Positions 48,241-58,277 of a stretch of 64,000 nt of DNA are shown here, one piece after another. Source of the DNA: Candidatus Sysuiplasma jiujiangense (GTDB lineage Archaea > Thermoplasmatota > Thermoplasmata > Sysuiplasmatales > Sysuiplasmataceae); the NCBI GenBank assembly GCA_019721075.1, contig JAHEAD010000013.1:1-64000 (forward strand), given 5' to 3'. Position numbers and translations under genes: made by a program. Each line of letters opens with the position of its first letter. Position 1 is the stretch's first letter. The notes beneath the pieces are model-generated. The model saw nothing but the letters and a program-made list of their open reading frames with translations. It had not been told where the DNA came from and searched no databases.

Positions 48241-49225
48241 GTGCTGACGAATGAGCAGTTTGACAGATTTCACAATGAGTTCGATTTCCTTGTAAGGAAG
48301 TACAGGGAACAGTACTCCAGGCACACCGGAAGAGACCGGAGTGCATATGAGCGGTCATACGAACAGAGAATCAGGCATGCAGCAGCTGAAGTGTACTCTG
48401 TAGTGAAGAGTGCGTCATCGATCATATTCTCTACGGACGACCGCATGGGCAGGCCGCCGAAGGTGACGCCTGAACAGAAGGTTGTCATACTGCTGCTGAA
48501 GGAGATATTCTCACTGAGCAACAGGAAGATGTCCGGACTGCTGTCGCTGTTCGGTCCGCTGACAGACATAGACATATGCTACAAAACAGTGGAAAGGGCA
48601 TACTCCGCCCTGCCGGTCAGGCTCATAATACACAACATGTTCATTCTCCTTGCCTCCGGTACAGGAGGCAACCTGACCGGCGACGGCACCGGCTGCTCCC
48701 TGTCGATAACGCGTCACTACCGTTCCATGCGAGTGAACGGCAACTGCATAAAGACAAATCCCGACCACAGACTCTTCGTATATGCGTTCGCAATACTCGA
48801 CCTGGGCACCAATCTCTATGTTGCCTACGGTGTGAGCATGAAGTCTGAGAAGGATGCATACCGCGATGCGCTCAGGATGCTCGACATCACGCTGACGGAT
48901 GCCGGGAGCATCCGCCTCGACCAGTATTACTGCACACAGTACACACTGGACGACTTCTCTGAAGGAACAAAGGCGTTTCATAATACCCAGAAGCAGCACA
49001 ACAATCAGGGAACCGCCGGCATGGAAGAAACTCATCGGCAGACTCATCGACTCGCCGATGGAGTTCCTTTCCGAATACTACAGGAGGGAGAACTCGGAGT
49101 CTCAGTTCTCCGCAGACAAAAGGACAACGGGATGGAGGATACAGCAGAGAAGAGAGGACAGGATCAGGACTGCTGCCATGTGCAAGGGCACATGGCATAA
49201 TCTGTTCAACATGACTTCCGGATAG
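48241..49225 (+). pseudogene. Transposase with +1 frameshift
   Basis: The first part (from GTG 48241 to about 48984) encodes an intact-looking DDE-type transposase N-terminus and core: RPPKVTPEQKVVILLLKEIF, GNLTGDGTGCSLSI with the first aspartate, and LDQYYCTQ. After EGTKA the frame is lost; the next frame gives FIIPRSSTTI, MEFLSEYYRREN and GWRIQQRREDRI ending in WHNLFNM, the conserved C-terminus of this group. One extra T in gcgttt near 48979-48984 explains the break. It could be a programmed shift, but no slippery site is evident, so it is called broken. Confidence 0.75.
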
Positions 49226-49312
49226 GGGACTTATGTCCCACTCACGAGCTGAGGGAAGGGTTTAAATAAAACAGTAACCTGCCCCTTCCGATCTTAGGAG
49301 TTTTTGAAAAAC

Positions 49313-52300
49313 ATGAATTTTTGCCCTTTAAATTGGAACGAGTCTGCTGAGCAACCAATGAAGAACGCAGGAATCTGTCGCTCAGGACAGAGCGCGGTGC
49401 TTCTTGCGATGTTTGTCGTGCTCATTGTTGCAATCGGCCCCGCCGCTGGAGCATTGACGCACAGCAATTACAGCGGAACACGTTTATTGACGGTGAGTCA
49501 GGCTCACCGCAAGGTCCGTACTTCAGTGGCAATCTCCGGTTCGGCAACGTCGGGCGTTTCACTCACACCCGGAGCAGGCACGAGCTCCGCATCCCAGCCT
49601 TCCTCCTATCCCGGCAGAATAATCAAAACACTCTCTTTTGGTGCCACCGACTCTTCAGCTCCCTTTCCTGTGCCGGGTGCATATGACCCTTATGATGGCC
49701 TGATCTATTCAGGTGCAATACAGGGTTCAGTAAATCCAAGTGGTTTTTTCAACGGCATGCTTGAGGCTAATGCCACCTCGGCATATCTGCTCTCAGGCGA
49801 CATACCCACTTTGCATCAGGTCACCAGCGCTGCCTGGGACACCGGCACAGGTAACATCATCCTCGGCGAAAACAATGGAACGAACGCGTTTATTCAGGTG
49901 TACAATACATATGCAAACAAAACAATCGCGACGATGTCTTTGCCGTATCCCAGATATGTGGCAAACACACTCTATGACACCATTAACGGGCAGGCATATA
50001 TTCTACAGGTGTTAACTACAACCACTCCTGTGTCATCTGTCTTAACGATATACAATGTTGCACAGAACCTGACGAACGCAAACCCCCCGTCGCTCTCCAG
50101 TATCTATGCAGAATCCATGACTTTCAACTCGAATTTCTCCACACTGTTTGTCCTGGGCCTTAATTCATCATCAGGCAATATTGAAGTGATGGCAATCAAT
50201 ATGAACAACTATTCCGAACATCTCATTTCGATGCCAAGTCTGGGTTCGTTTAGTACATCCAATGTAGCTCTTGGCGGCATCGCATATGATCCGGCCGATG
50301 GTTCGGTCTATTTCTCGTATTCTTATATTAACTCTTCCACTCCATCAACAGGTCCCTATCCCGAAGGGATAGGCATCATCAATGCTTACACGCAGTCGTA
50401 TGTTCTCAATTTCTCAATGCCGGACGTTCATTTGAGCAGATTTACCTTTTCCAACGATCTGCCTGCGGGTTCTCCTTTTGGGCCAAATGTGGCAGGCATG
50501 CTTACCTATGATCCAAACAACAAGGATCTCTATCTGACGCAGAACGGCCTGCCATGGCAGCTCATAGACACATCTGGTATTTACCAAGGTCAGGATATGT
50601 ATAACAGGACCATAGCTGTCATCAACGGGACATCCCCCACATCTGCCAATCCGGTTGCACTGCTTGCCTCCAGCTCGTTCCCGCTCGGTGGCCTGTTCAT
50701 CCCCTCCCAGCCATCCTCTGAGGGAGGTTCCCTGTGGTTCCCCTCTATCGGTTTGATCAGCAGTGGCATTATGGTTGGAAATTACACTGTTGCGGGAATT
50801 CCACCAGTGATCAATTCATTCAGCCTTTCAAAGAGTACAATCGATGAGGGCTCCAGCGTTTCCGCTTCATCCTCCGTCACATTTGGCGTAGGGTCCATAA
50901 CCTACTCGTATTCAGGTCTTCCTGCAGGCATGGTTTCGCAGAATTCCAGCACCATAAGCGGTACCCCCACGGAAAGCGGCACATTCACCATTACACTCAC
51001 CGTCAGCGACGCCGCGGGTGAGACAACAGATGCATCTGTCAAGCTGACAGTCAGTCCGCCGCTCAGCGCCTCGATAGCAGCTTCTTCCACAACACCAGAC
51101 GCCGGTCAGGTTGTCCAGTTCTCCGCGAGCATAGCAGGCGGAACATCCCCATACTCAGTCCAGTGGTCATTCGGAGACGGAACAGGTGCTAATGGAAATC
51201 CGGTAAGCCATGTCTTCAGTGCTTCCGGCAATTACACGGTGAGCGCTACCGTCACCGACTCGCTTGGAACTGTGACCAGAGCATCGATTACGGAGATAGT
51301 TTCCCTCCCTCCTGAGAACCTTACAATATCGGCAAGCAGCAACCTGACAGATGCAGGCATTCCGGTTCTTTTCTCGGCCGAGTTCCAGCATGGCAGCACG
51401 CCGATCACCTACAAGTGGTCTCTGGGAGACGGCAGTACCTCTTCATCGCCCACTGTCACACATGCCTACTCATCCAGTGGAAACTACACTGTTAGCGTAA
51501 CCGTCATGGACTCCGCAGGTGAAAGCTCCACAGCTTCATATCTGATCGTGGTTATGCCTGACCCGCAGGTCAGCATATTCGTCTCACCGTCGGCTGTCGC
51601 GGCCGGAGGCAATGTTACCCTCAGTGCCAGTGTTACAGGCGGTCTGAGTCCCTACATCTACCAGTGGAATCTGGGCGACGGGAATCAGTCCACGCAGCGT
51701 TCCCTTGGCCATACGTACATCAAGGCAGGCAATTACAACGTGAGTCTGAAGGTGATCGATGCGGCAGGATACACGGCAACGAATCAGACGGAGGTGACAG
51801 TTGCAAGCGGGACACTTTCCATAATTGCAAGCAGCAATGTGACAGATGCAAGCCTACCTATCACTTTCTCCGCCAGAACAGAGTATGGCAGTACAGCCCT
51901 GACATATGCATGGAGCCTGGGTAACGGCAATACGTCTTCATCTGCCGTTGTTACACAGGCCTATGGTTCCCCCGGTTATTATAAGGTCACCCTCGTTGTT
52001 TCCAACTCGTCCACACAGCTTGCGTCAGCAGCATATTTGGTCCTTGTATTGCCGGATCCGCAGATTTCAATAAACAGCGCTTCAACAGTCAGGGCAGGCA
52101 ACACTGTAAACTTCACAGTTGCAGTCACCGGTGGGGAATCGCCGTATTCCTACGCCTGGAATCTTGGCGACGGCAATACATCGACGCAGCAGTCCCCTCA
52201 ACAGTCATACAGCAGGCCGGGCAATTACACGGTTACTGTCAGCGTGACGGATGCTGCCGGCAAGACAGTCACGAAATCGGTGAACATCAAGGTCACCTCT

Positions 52301-52453
52301 TCCTCGACTCAGGCGGCAAAGAGCAACAACCAGGGCAGCACTGCAAGCCTGCTTACAGCGGCTGCAGGCGGGGTTGCGGCTGGCATCGTGGTCGGAGCTG
52401 TCGTGATTGCTGCTGTAATGAGGCGCAGGAAGAGCCCTCCGGGCAGCGGATGA
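49313..52453 (+). CDS. Giant surface protein: beta-propeller-like region plus five PKD domains
   Basis: A 1046-residue secreted protein. The signal segment SAVLLAMFVVLIVAIGPAAG lies at about 30-50. Residues about 90-490 have recurrent YDPxDGxVY/LY motifs (AYDPYDGLIYSG, AYDPADGSVYFS, TYDPNNKDLYLT) of a YVTN-like beta-propeller. An Ig-like domain (about 495-585, GLPAGMVSQNSSTISGTPTE) follows, then five PKD domains with W.LGDG or W.FGDG cores, and a C-terminal helix before MRRRKSPPGSG. PKD domains often mediate surface contact. The ATG follows taggag at about 12 bases. TTG 49304 is also possible. A tttaaataaa box lies at 49261-49270. Confidence 0.85.
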   Translation: MNFCPLNWNESAEQPMKNAGICRSGQSAVLLAMFVVLIVAIGPAAGALTHSNYSGTRLLTVSQAHRKVRTSVAISGSATSGVSLTPGAGTSSASQPSSYPGRIIKTLSFGATDSSAPFPVPGAYDPYDGLIYSGAIQGSVNPSGFFNGMLEANATSAYLLSGDIPTLHQVTSAAWDTGTGNIILGENNGTNAFIQVYNTYANKTIATMSLPYPRYVANTLYDTINGQAYILQVLTTTTPVSSVLTIYNVAQNLTNANPPSLSSIYAESMTFNSNFSTLFVLGLNSSSGNIEVMAINMNNYSEHLISMPSLGSFSTSNVALGGIAYDPADGSVYFSYSYINSSTPSTGPYPEGIGIINAYTQSYVLNFSMPDVHLSRFTFSNDLPAGSPFGPNVAGMLTYDPNNKDLYLTQNGLPWQLIDTSGIYQGQDMYNRTIAVINGTSPTSANPVALLASSSFPLGGLFIPSQPSSEGGSLWFPSIGLISSGIMVGNYTVAGIPPVINSFSLSKSTIDEGSSVSASSSVTFGVGSITYSYSGLPAGMVSQNSSTISGTPTESGTFTITLTVSDAAGETTDASVKLTVSPPLSASIAASSTTPDAGQVVQFSASIAGGTSPYSVQWSFGDGTGANGNPVSHVFSASGNYTVSATVTDSLGTVTRASITEIVSLPPENLTISASSNLTDAGIPVLFSAEFQHGSTPITYKWSLGDGSTSSSPTVTHAYSSSGNYTVSVTVMDSAGESSTASYLIVVMPDPQVSIFVSPSAVAAGGNVTLSASVTGGLSPYIYQWNLGDGNQSTQRSLGHTYIKAGNYNVSLKVIDAAGYTATNQTEVTVASGTLSIIASSNVTDASLPITFSARTEYGSTALTYAWSLGNGNTSSSAVVTQAYGSPGYYKVTLVVSNSSTQLASAAYLVLVLPDPQISINSASTVRAGNTVNFTVAVTGGESPYSYAWNLGDGNTSTQQSPQQSYSRPGNYTVTVSVTDAAGKTVTKSVNIKVTSSSTQAAKSNNQGSTASLLTAAAGGVAAGIVVGAVVIAAVMRRRKSPPGSG

Positions 52454-53667
52454 GTCACTCTGGCGGAAACGCTCATCGCCCTCTCACAGTGCTTCAGTGA
52501 GTCCATTGGGAAAGGAGGGCGTCATCGCCAATCGAAAGGAGGGCTCCTTCAACAGCGGAGTGATTACCTGCAGCTCCGGAACTGTTGCTGCATTCATACT
52601 GCAAAGGCAAACGCCTGTCGATCCAGAGAATCCTCAGTCACAGCTGATGCTGAATTACACATCCAGGCATATTGTATGCCGCAGAGCAGGCAATCTTTCA
52701 GCAGAAGTGGAGCAGATCAAAAGTGACAGGAGCAGCTGCCTGCGATAATGGCGGGAAAACAGCTGCCGCCGTGCAGCCGATGGATAAGCAGACACTGTCT
52801 CATAATAAGGGGTCAGACCATGCAAAGCAATCATTGAAGTTTGTACCTGGAACGCGGAATTGTCCTTATGTCAACAACGAGTGAGATGGAGTGGGATTTC
52901 AATATCAGAATGAATTTTTCCACAGCCATAGTGGAATGGCCGGAAGCACATATCATGGGCCGCTTCTCCGTTGACTACCACCTATTCGTTTGTGTTCTCC
53001 ATCTTTTCCAGCATTTATGAAACGTCTGTTCCCGGATATCCATTTTTCACAGATTCCGGACCTGAGTAATACACCTCTGCCATTGACTTCACTCTTTTCT
53101 GAGCTGCGTGTGAAGATAAATCACTTTTTAACTGCACAGCACTGGTTCCTTCAGGCATTTATTTTCAAAAGCAGTCACGTGTGTTTCAATTGGACATGCC
53201 CAGCAGATTACAGGTCCATAGAAATCAGAATCTTCCTGGGCTTATTCGCCTCCTTTTTCCTGAACCGCGCGCAGGCCGCCGCCTTTAAATGGCCAATAAG
53301 GATGGAGATGTCTTCCCGACCTGACCTGAGATGCTATGTAAAGATTGAAACCGAACTCGTTCCCACCGTCTGCCTGCCAGGATGACCGTATCATGCCGGT
53401 GACCTTGTGTGACCTTCTCTTTCCTGTGTCCGGACTGCCAGGGAAGCCTGACCTGCTCATTGTATTTCAATTCAGGGAAAGGACACTTATTCGACTTTGT
53501 CCGCAAGTGTTACAGGTCATGTTCCAGATGACGCCGGCTGTGCTGTCCGCCATCTCTCTGCGGTGCATTTCATCTCCGCAAGTCCTGAGATCGTGGGGAT
53601 CTCCATTCAGTCAGGATTCGCGCGACGGCATGCCGCAATCAGCGCTGCTATTCTGCCATCTTCCGGT
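52454..53667. other. 1.2-kb gap with the second 233-bp repeat
   Basis: This gap lies between the PKD protein and the convergent MFS transporter. Repeat copy B lies at 52597-52829. The rest (about 52830-53667) shows only short frames on both strands without recognisable domains, and no RNA gene was found. Confidence 0.4.
52597..52829. repeat. 233-bp dispersed repeat, copy B
   Basis: This is gap-free and about 88% identical to 41631-41863. It contains the same hairpin GGCATA-TTG-TATGCC at 52666-52680. It lies 143 bases after the PKD protein. No terminal inverted repeats are obvious. Confidence 0.8.
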
Positions 53668-54840
53668 TCAGTCCTCCTCCGGTCTCATGTTCATGAATCT
53701 GGGTAAAACAATGTATGACAGACCGGTCAGCGGGAAGAGCAGTATGCCGACGTACAGCAGCACTTCACTGACAGGGAAATATATCGCGATAAATGAAAAG
53801 AGAGCGGCCATTGCAGGAGTGGAGCCGCCCACAAAGATCCGCAGGAAGGCCATGATCTTGCCATATGTCCTTGAGGGTACGATTTTCATCAGTTTAACGT
53901 TCAGCGGCAGGTTGATCACGGGCAACAGGAGGCCCAGCAGCAGCGCATCGATTACGTCCGCAACAGCATTCCTGCTAATGCCGAGGACAAGAAACATAGG
54001 AGCGAATAGGAGGACCAGAGAGGCGACTGTGAATGGTCTCTGAATACTGTTTTTAAAGAAATTGGCCAGGAATGATCCAAATATTCCGCCGACCGGGATG
54101 GACATCACAAACAGGGTGTAGAAGATTGCGTTGGAATGGAGTATGATGTGGAACAGACCTGAGGAGTAGACATCGAGAGCCATGAAAAGGCCGTTCAGAA
54201 CAAAGGCTATGACGAGAAACCCGACTATCTTCCGGAAGAAAGCAAGCGATGATGCCAGTTCCCCGACAACTCTTGAGTGCCCGCGCCTTGGCATCTCCTC
54301 GCTGACCGGCATCGACAGGAGAAGGGAGGCGAGTGCAGTCACAAGAAGCAGGTAGGGAAAAAGACGCGCAAAGTACAGGATCGCCGCTCCACCGAGAGCT
54401 GTTCCTGTCAGTGATGCAGCGTATGTTGCTGCAAGGTTAAAGGAATTTGATGCCATGAACTGATCCTCGCTCAGATGCTTCTTGATCGTTGCAGAAAAAC
54501 TGTCCCCTTTCATTGTCCACCCAACCGTGATTAACACAGTTGAGGAGTACACAACCTGAAGCGTGTAGCCTGTTGTCAGCAAGAGGGGACTCAGCAGGAC
54601 TATCACTGAGCCGATCATGCCGATGACAGTGCTGTTCATCCTGTCTATCATGTGTCCTACAGGAACGGATACAAGCATTTGGACGACAAGGTATATGGTA
54701 GCAACCAGCCCCGCAAGGAATACGGAATGGTATGTCTCAACTATTTCCCACAGGAAGAATACGGTGAAAGCACTGAAGAGGATGCTTACAAGCATCTTGG
54801 ATACTAGAAACCGAAAGAAGAGGAAGGGTATCTTCGGCAT
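53668..54840 (-). CDS. MFS transporter
   Basis: A 390-residue polytopic protein with about 11-12 hydrophobic helices. The loop between helices 2 and 3 reads VPVGHMIDRMN, a reduced form of the MFS G-x3-D-R motif. A short hydrophilic stretch (SMPVSEEMPRRGHSRV) near residue 185 splits it into two halves, as usual for the superfamily. The substrate is unknown. A drug, sugar or metabolite exporter is possible. It is on the minus strand and starts at ATG 54840. Confidence 0.82.
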   Translation of the reverse strand: MPKIPFLFFRFLVSKMLVSILFSAFTVFFLWEIVETYHSVFLAGLVATIYLVVQMLVSVPVGHMIDRMNSTVIGMIGSVIVLLSPLLLTTGYTLQVVYSSTVLITVGWTMKGDSFSATIKKHLSEDQFMASNSFNLAATYAASLTGTALGGAAILYFARLFPYLLLVTALASLLLSMPVSEEMPRRGHSRVVGELASSLAFFRKIVGFLVIAFVLNGLFMALDVYSSGLFHIILHSNAIFYTLFVMSIPVGGIFGSFLANFFKNSIQRPFTVASLVLLFAPMFLVLGISRNAVADVIDALLLGLLLPVINLPLNVKLMKIVPSRTYGKIMAFLRIFVGGSTPAMAALFSFIAIYFPVSEVLLYVGILLFPLTGLSYIVLPRFMNMRPEED

Positions 54841-55056
54841 TCAGGCGTCGCATGAAAGCTGCTCCACTTATAAGTATCCGAGAAACCGGAAGTGATGGAT
54901 TGCCGATTGTACGGATGTCAGGTCTCGGGAAAGGGAGCCGCGATAATTTGTTATTTAACCTGACCTCTCTCTTCGTCCTGTTCAGAATCATGTCCGGGTA
55001 TAGAAACGGATGGCATGTGTTTTGCCAACTGTTCGCATTGTATGCCAGTTATTCGC

Positions 55057-56793
55057 CTATCCGGTCTGGATAACCGAGATGACAGTATCATTCAATAACG
55101 CGGCCGGCGGAAGCCGTACTGTAACATAGGAATAGGCAGAACTGCAATAGATGCTTACTGAAGCATATGCAGATCCATTGCTGTCTGATATTTTCCAATG
55201 CGGATGTGGCAGAATTGTTCCGTCCGTCAGAAGTGCCGGATCTGTAAAACTGCCTCCCGACACCCTCAGCGTATAACTTCCTTCGGCAAGCAGCATCGTG
55301 ATATTCCTGCCCGTCACGTTTGTGAATAACGGATGAGCGCCGGCCATATCCGGTAGTTGCAGGATGTACGGCGCAAAATATCTTACAGGACCTCCATACC
55401 CTCTTTCAAGTATCAGATCGTTGCTGATTTCGGCATAAATGCCGTACCTGCCCGAAGCAAGAAAACTGTCGGCCCAGTAGAGCATATTCCCGCTGTAGTT
55501 TCCGAACAGATTCAGTGTCAGAAACCTCGACTGTGCATCCGTAACAACGAACTGGGGCAGGTATGAACCCGAATAAAGGCCGGGCATCGAAAAATTCATA
55601 CGCTGAGCAAGCTGCGGCATGTTGTTCTGTATCAGAACGGATGCGTTCGGCGGTATTGTTGAAAATACTGCTAGCAACTCCTGCTCCGTCCGCGTAACTG
55701 TCGTCTGTGTTCTGAAAGAGTAATTCCCGCTGATGAAAGGCATTGCAGTCCTGCCGTTCAGCGGGGAATAGGGCAGAAACATCGTGCCCGTCACTGATAT
55801 GGCAATTAGAGATGCTGCTGTCAGTTTGCGCAATGTGCTGCGTGAAATCCTCCTGCCGGACATCAGTTTCCTGAGTCCGAAGACAGCCGCAAGCAGGAGA
55901 CCGGGAACATAAAGCGAAGGGTACTGGAAATAGAAAGGGATGAAATACGGCGCATAGGTTCCGGCAAGCTCCAGCAGGAAGAACGGGAGCGAGAGCAGAA
56001 GCCAGAGCGGAGCCCTCCAGGCAAGGAGTATAAACGGCAGCAGCGAGAGAAACACAAACAGCAGTTTGAACAGTAGTTCGTAGCCGATATAACTGCCCAG
56101 TGAGGTTATTTCGAAATGGGCTGGCAGATACTGCAGGACTGTTTCCGTCCCGAATATACCGACTGTCGCCAGAAAAAACAACAGTGGCGCGAGAAAAATG
56201 CAGGAATCCAGCCTCCTGTGATCCACTGCCGCTTCGGCATCAGATGCAAACAAACTGTGATTTCGGGACAGCCTGTAATCAAGCAGCAGGACAAGACCGG
56301 TGATGGACACTATCAGAGGCGCCATCAGGTCTGTTATCGAGGCCAGACCAAAAAACACCGATGAGAGCGCAAGGTGTCCGCTAAGCCTGAAATAAAGTGC
56401 AAAAAAGAGGAATGTCGGCAGCAGCGCCATGAAGTGAAAGTCAAACCAGTTGACTCCGGCCATCGGAAAATAAAGGAGATAGGCCGCCGGCACAATTACC
56501 GAGTAGCTTCCGGTTCCCAGTCTTTTTGACAGGTAAAACAGGGGTATTGAACCCAGCCCTATCCATGTGCTCTGGAAGACGAGCAGGGCCGGCTGATAGG
56601 GGAAGAGGGCATAGAAAGGGGAAATAAAAAGATATATCAGCTTTTCAGGGACAAACAGAAATTTGCCCCTGAAAACGGACCAGACAAGCTGCGATGAAAC
56701 GCCAAGGTCAAGTACGTATGTATGCAGGGAGTAATATTTCGAAAGTGTTATCCATGACCATCCGGCCGAATAAGCCAGGAAAAGTCCGATCAT
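55057..56793 (-). CDS. DUF2079-type membrane protein (GT-C-like)
   Basis: A 578-residue membrane protein. The motif YVLDLGVSSQLVWSVFRGKF near residue 28, PFYALFPYQPALLVFQSTWI near 55 and GVNWFDFHFMALLPTFLFFA near 110 fit the DUF2079 family, which resembles GT-C glycosyltransferases. About ten helices are followed by an outer domain from about 360 that lacks further helices. It could transfer a sugar from a polyprenyl-phosphate donor to a surface acceptor. That is inference. ATG 56793 is used, but the frame stays open upstream with plausible residues (KWKQANLFLRLKKQDTA), so the real N-terminus may be longer. Confidence 0.75.
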   Translation of the reverse strand: MIGLFLAYSAGWSWITLSKYYSLHTYVLDLGVSSQLVWSVFRGKFLFVPEKLIYLFISPFYALFPYQPALLVFQSTWIGLGSIPLFYLSKRLGTGSYSVIVPAAYLLYFPMAGVNWFDFHFMALLPTFLFFALYFRLSGHLALSSVFFGLASITDLMAPLIVSITGLVLLLDYRLSRNHSLFASDAEAAVDHRRLDSCIFLAPLLFFLATVGIFGTETVLQYLPAHFEITSLGSYIGYELLFKLLFVFLSLLPFILLAWRAPLWLLLSLPFFLLELAGTYAPYFIPFYFQYPSLYVPGLLLAAVFGLRKLMSGRRISRSTLRKLTAASLIAISVTGTMFLPYSPLNGRTAMPFISGNYSFRTQTTVTRTEQELLAVFSTIPPNASVLIQNNMPQLAQRMNFSMPGLYSGSYLPQFVVTDAQSRFLTLNLFGNYSGNMLYWADSFLASGRYGIYAEISNDLILERGYGGPVRYFAPYILQLPDMAGAHPLFTNVTGRNITMLLAEGSYTLRVSGGSFTDPALLTDGTILPHPHWKISDSNGSAYASVSIYCSSAYSYVTVRLPPAALLNDTVISVIQTG

Positions 56794-57471
56794 TGCAGTG
56801 TCCTGTTTCTTCAGTCTGAGAAACAGATTTGCCTGTTTCCATTTTTCCTTAAGGTTAGAGGCATGAACGTGTGCAGAGATGTGGGGTCCTGCAGAAAACG
56901 CCCGTTCTTTCCCCGTGTATCACACTCCCCTCAGAGAGCCTGCCCACCATAAACTTCTTCATGTCTATATAATGGGTAACACCTGCTGGCATTTGACGGC
57001 GGCTCTCCAGCTCATAGATTTACACTTCCGGTTGGCAGTAACGGCTTGCAACAATCCGGATAAACCGTATCATAAGTGCACCGGGCATACGCCTGCACAC
57101 GCTTTTGAAAACAGGAAGCATGGATGGAACCGGATTTTCCCCCCACCCTGTCATGCAGACCGTTTGCATCCGTGCGCCGCTATTGCCGCGTTGTGCTGAA
57201 AATGTTTATGGGAGCAGTTGCGCGACACTGCGCACCTACGATCGGACGGCTATTCTGTTGCAGCGCGAAGGTTTTGATCCGCCCTCGATTCTTTCTCTCT
57301 TAGCTCTCTTCTGTTGATTGAATTCATTCCCTCTCGGCACAACCGGTACTGCCGGCATCACCAGTCGGCATGCGTGTGTCATGGTGTTCCCTGCTCTTAT
57401 GCGCATTTTCCCGCGTAGTGACAGTTGTTCTTCGGTAAAAGTATTAAAAAACATTTTTCCATGTCGGTCAG
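56794..57471. other. 680-base gap, SDR promoter near its end
   Basis: No gene is supported here. A TATA-like aaagtattaaaaaa at about 57437-57450 lies 22-35 bases before ATG 57472 and suits a leaderless transcript. The rest shows only shadow frames. Confidence 0.4.
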
Positions 57472-58209
57472 ATGACGAAAAAATTTGTTCTTGTGACGGG
57501 CTCATCCGGCGGACTGGGAAGCGCAATAGCGGTAGAACTTGCAAAAAATGGATGGAACGTAGCCCTGCACTACAACCGCAGCAGGGATGGCGCCGAAAGA
57601 ACAGCAAAGGAATGCATGGAGGCCGGTGCGGATGTCCGTACTTACCAGGCTGACCTGTCAAAGAGCATCGGACTCGACAGTATTTCGGGCAGAATCAGGG
57701 AGGACGGTCTGGAACTTGGCGGCATAGTCAATAATTCAGGAACCGGAAGACCGGGGTCGGCGCTTGATATTGCGGACGAAGCATGGGATGAGGTGCAGAG
57801 CGTAAATATCCGCGCGCCGGTCCTTCTCACCAGGAGGTTGGTACCTCTTATCAGGGGAGAAGGTGCCGTCGTGAACATAAGCTCTGCAGCCGGCATTCGT
57901 GCAGGTCTTTCGGCCGTTGCATATGAGGCAGGGAAGGCGGCGCTCATACACGCAACAAGGTCGATGGCTGTTTCATTTGCTCCAAGGATAAGAGTGAACA
58001 GCGTTGCACCCGGTTACGTCAGAACAAACATTAACAGGAAAAAGCTTGATGACCCGCGCATCCTAGAAGTTATACTCAAAAGGACTCCCGCGGGACGACT
58101 CGGTCTTCCGGAGGATGTTGCAAAGGCGGTCAGATTCCTGATGTCTGACGACGCCTCATTCATAACGGGCGAAACACTCGTGGTCGACGGCGGAATAACA
58201 CTTTCCTGA
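57472..58209 (+). CDS. Short-chain dehydrogenase/reductase (FabG-like)
   Basis: A 245-residue classical SDR. The Rossmann motif TGSSGGLG lies at 9-16, NNSG at 87-90 (family NNAG), catalytic S138 in NISSAAG, and Y151/K155 in YEAGK. The C-terminus GRLGLPEDVAKAVRFLMSDD and FITGETLVVDGG are typical of FabG-type 3-oxoacyl reductases and related alcohol dehydrogenases. Archaea of this group lack bacterial fatty-acid synthesis, so the substrate may be a sugar or other alcohol. It is probably leaderless. Confidence 0.9.
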   Translation: MTKKFVLVTGSSGGLGSAIAVELAKNGWNVALHYNRSRDGAERTAKECMEAGADVRTYQADLSKSIGLDSISGRIREDGLELGGIVNNSGTGRPGSALDIADEAWDEVQSVNIRAPVLLTRRLVPLIRGEGAVVNISSAAGIRAGLSAVAYEAGKAALIHATRSMAVSFAPRIRVNSVAPGYVRTNINRKKLDDPRILEVILKRTPAGRLGLPEDVAKAVRFLMSDDASFITGETLVVDGGITLS

Positions 58210-58277
58210 AGCGCTGCTTTCAGCCTTCAGGCGCATCAATCGCCTCCCGTACGCCTGAAGAGTGTTGCAGTTATCCG

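Larger units (their letters stand above)
48012..49245. mobile_element. Insertion sequence, ISA1214-like, with 18-bp inverted ends
   Basis: The left end GTGAGTGGGACATAAGTC (48012-48029) and the right end GACTTATGTCCCACTCAC (49228-49245) are perfect inverted repeats of 18 bp. Inside lie a DUF2080-type gene and a DDE-type transposase in divergent orientation, a two-gene make-up recalled for ISA1214-related archaeal elements. No clear target-site duplication was found in the flanks. The transposase carries a frameshift, so this copy is probably not autonomous. Confidence 0.85.

Noticed and set aside
53345-54043. 232-residue plus-strand frame
   Set aside because: Most of it is antisense to the MFS transporter, and its translation has no membrane or domain pattern.
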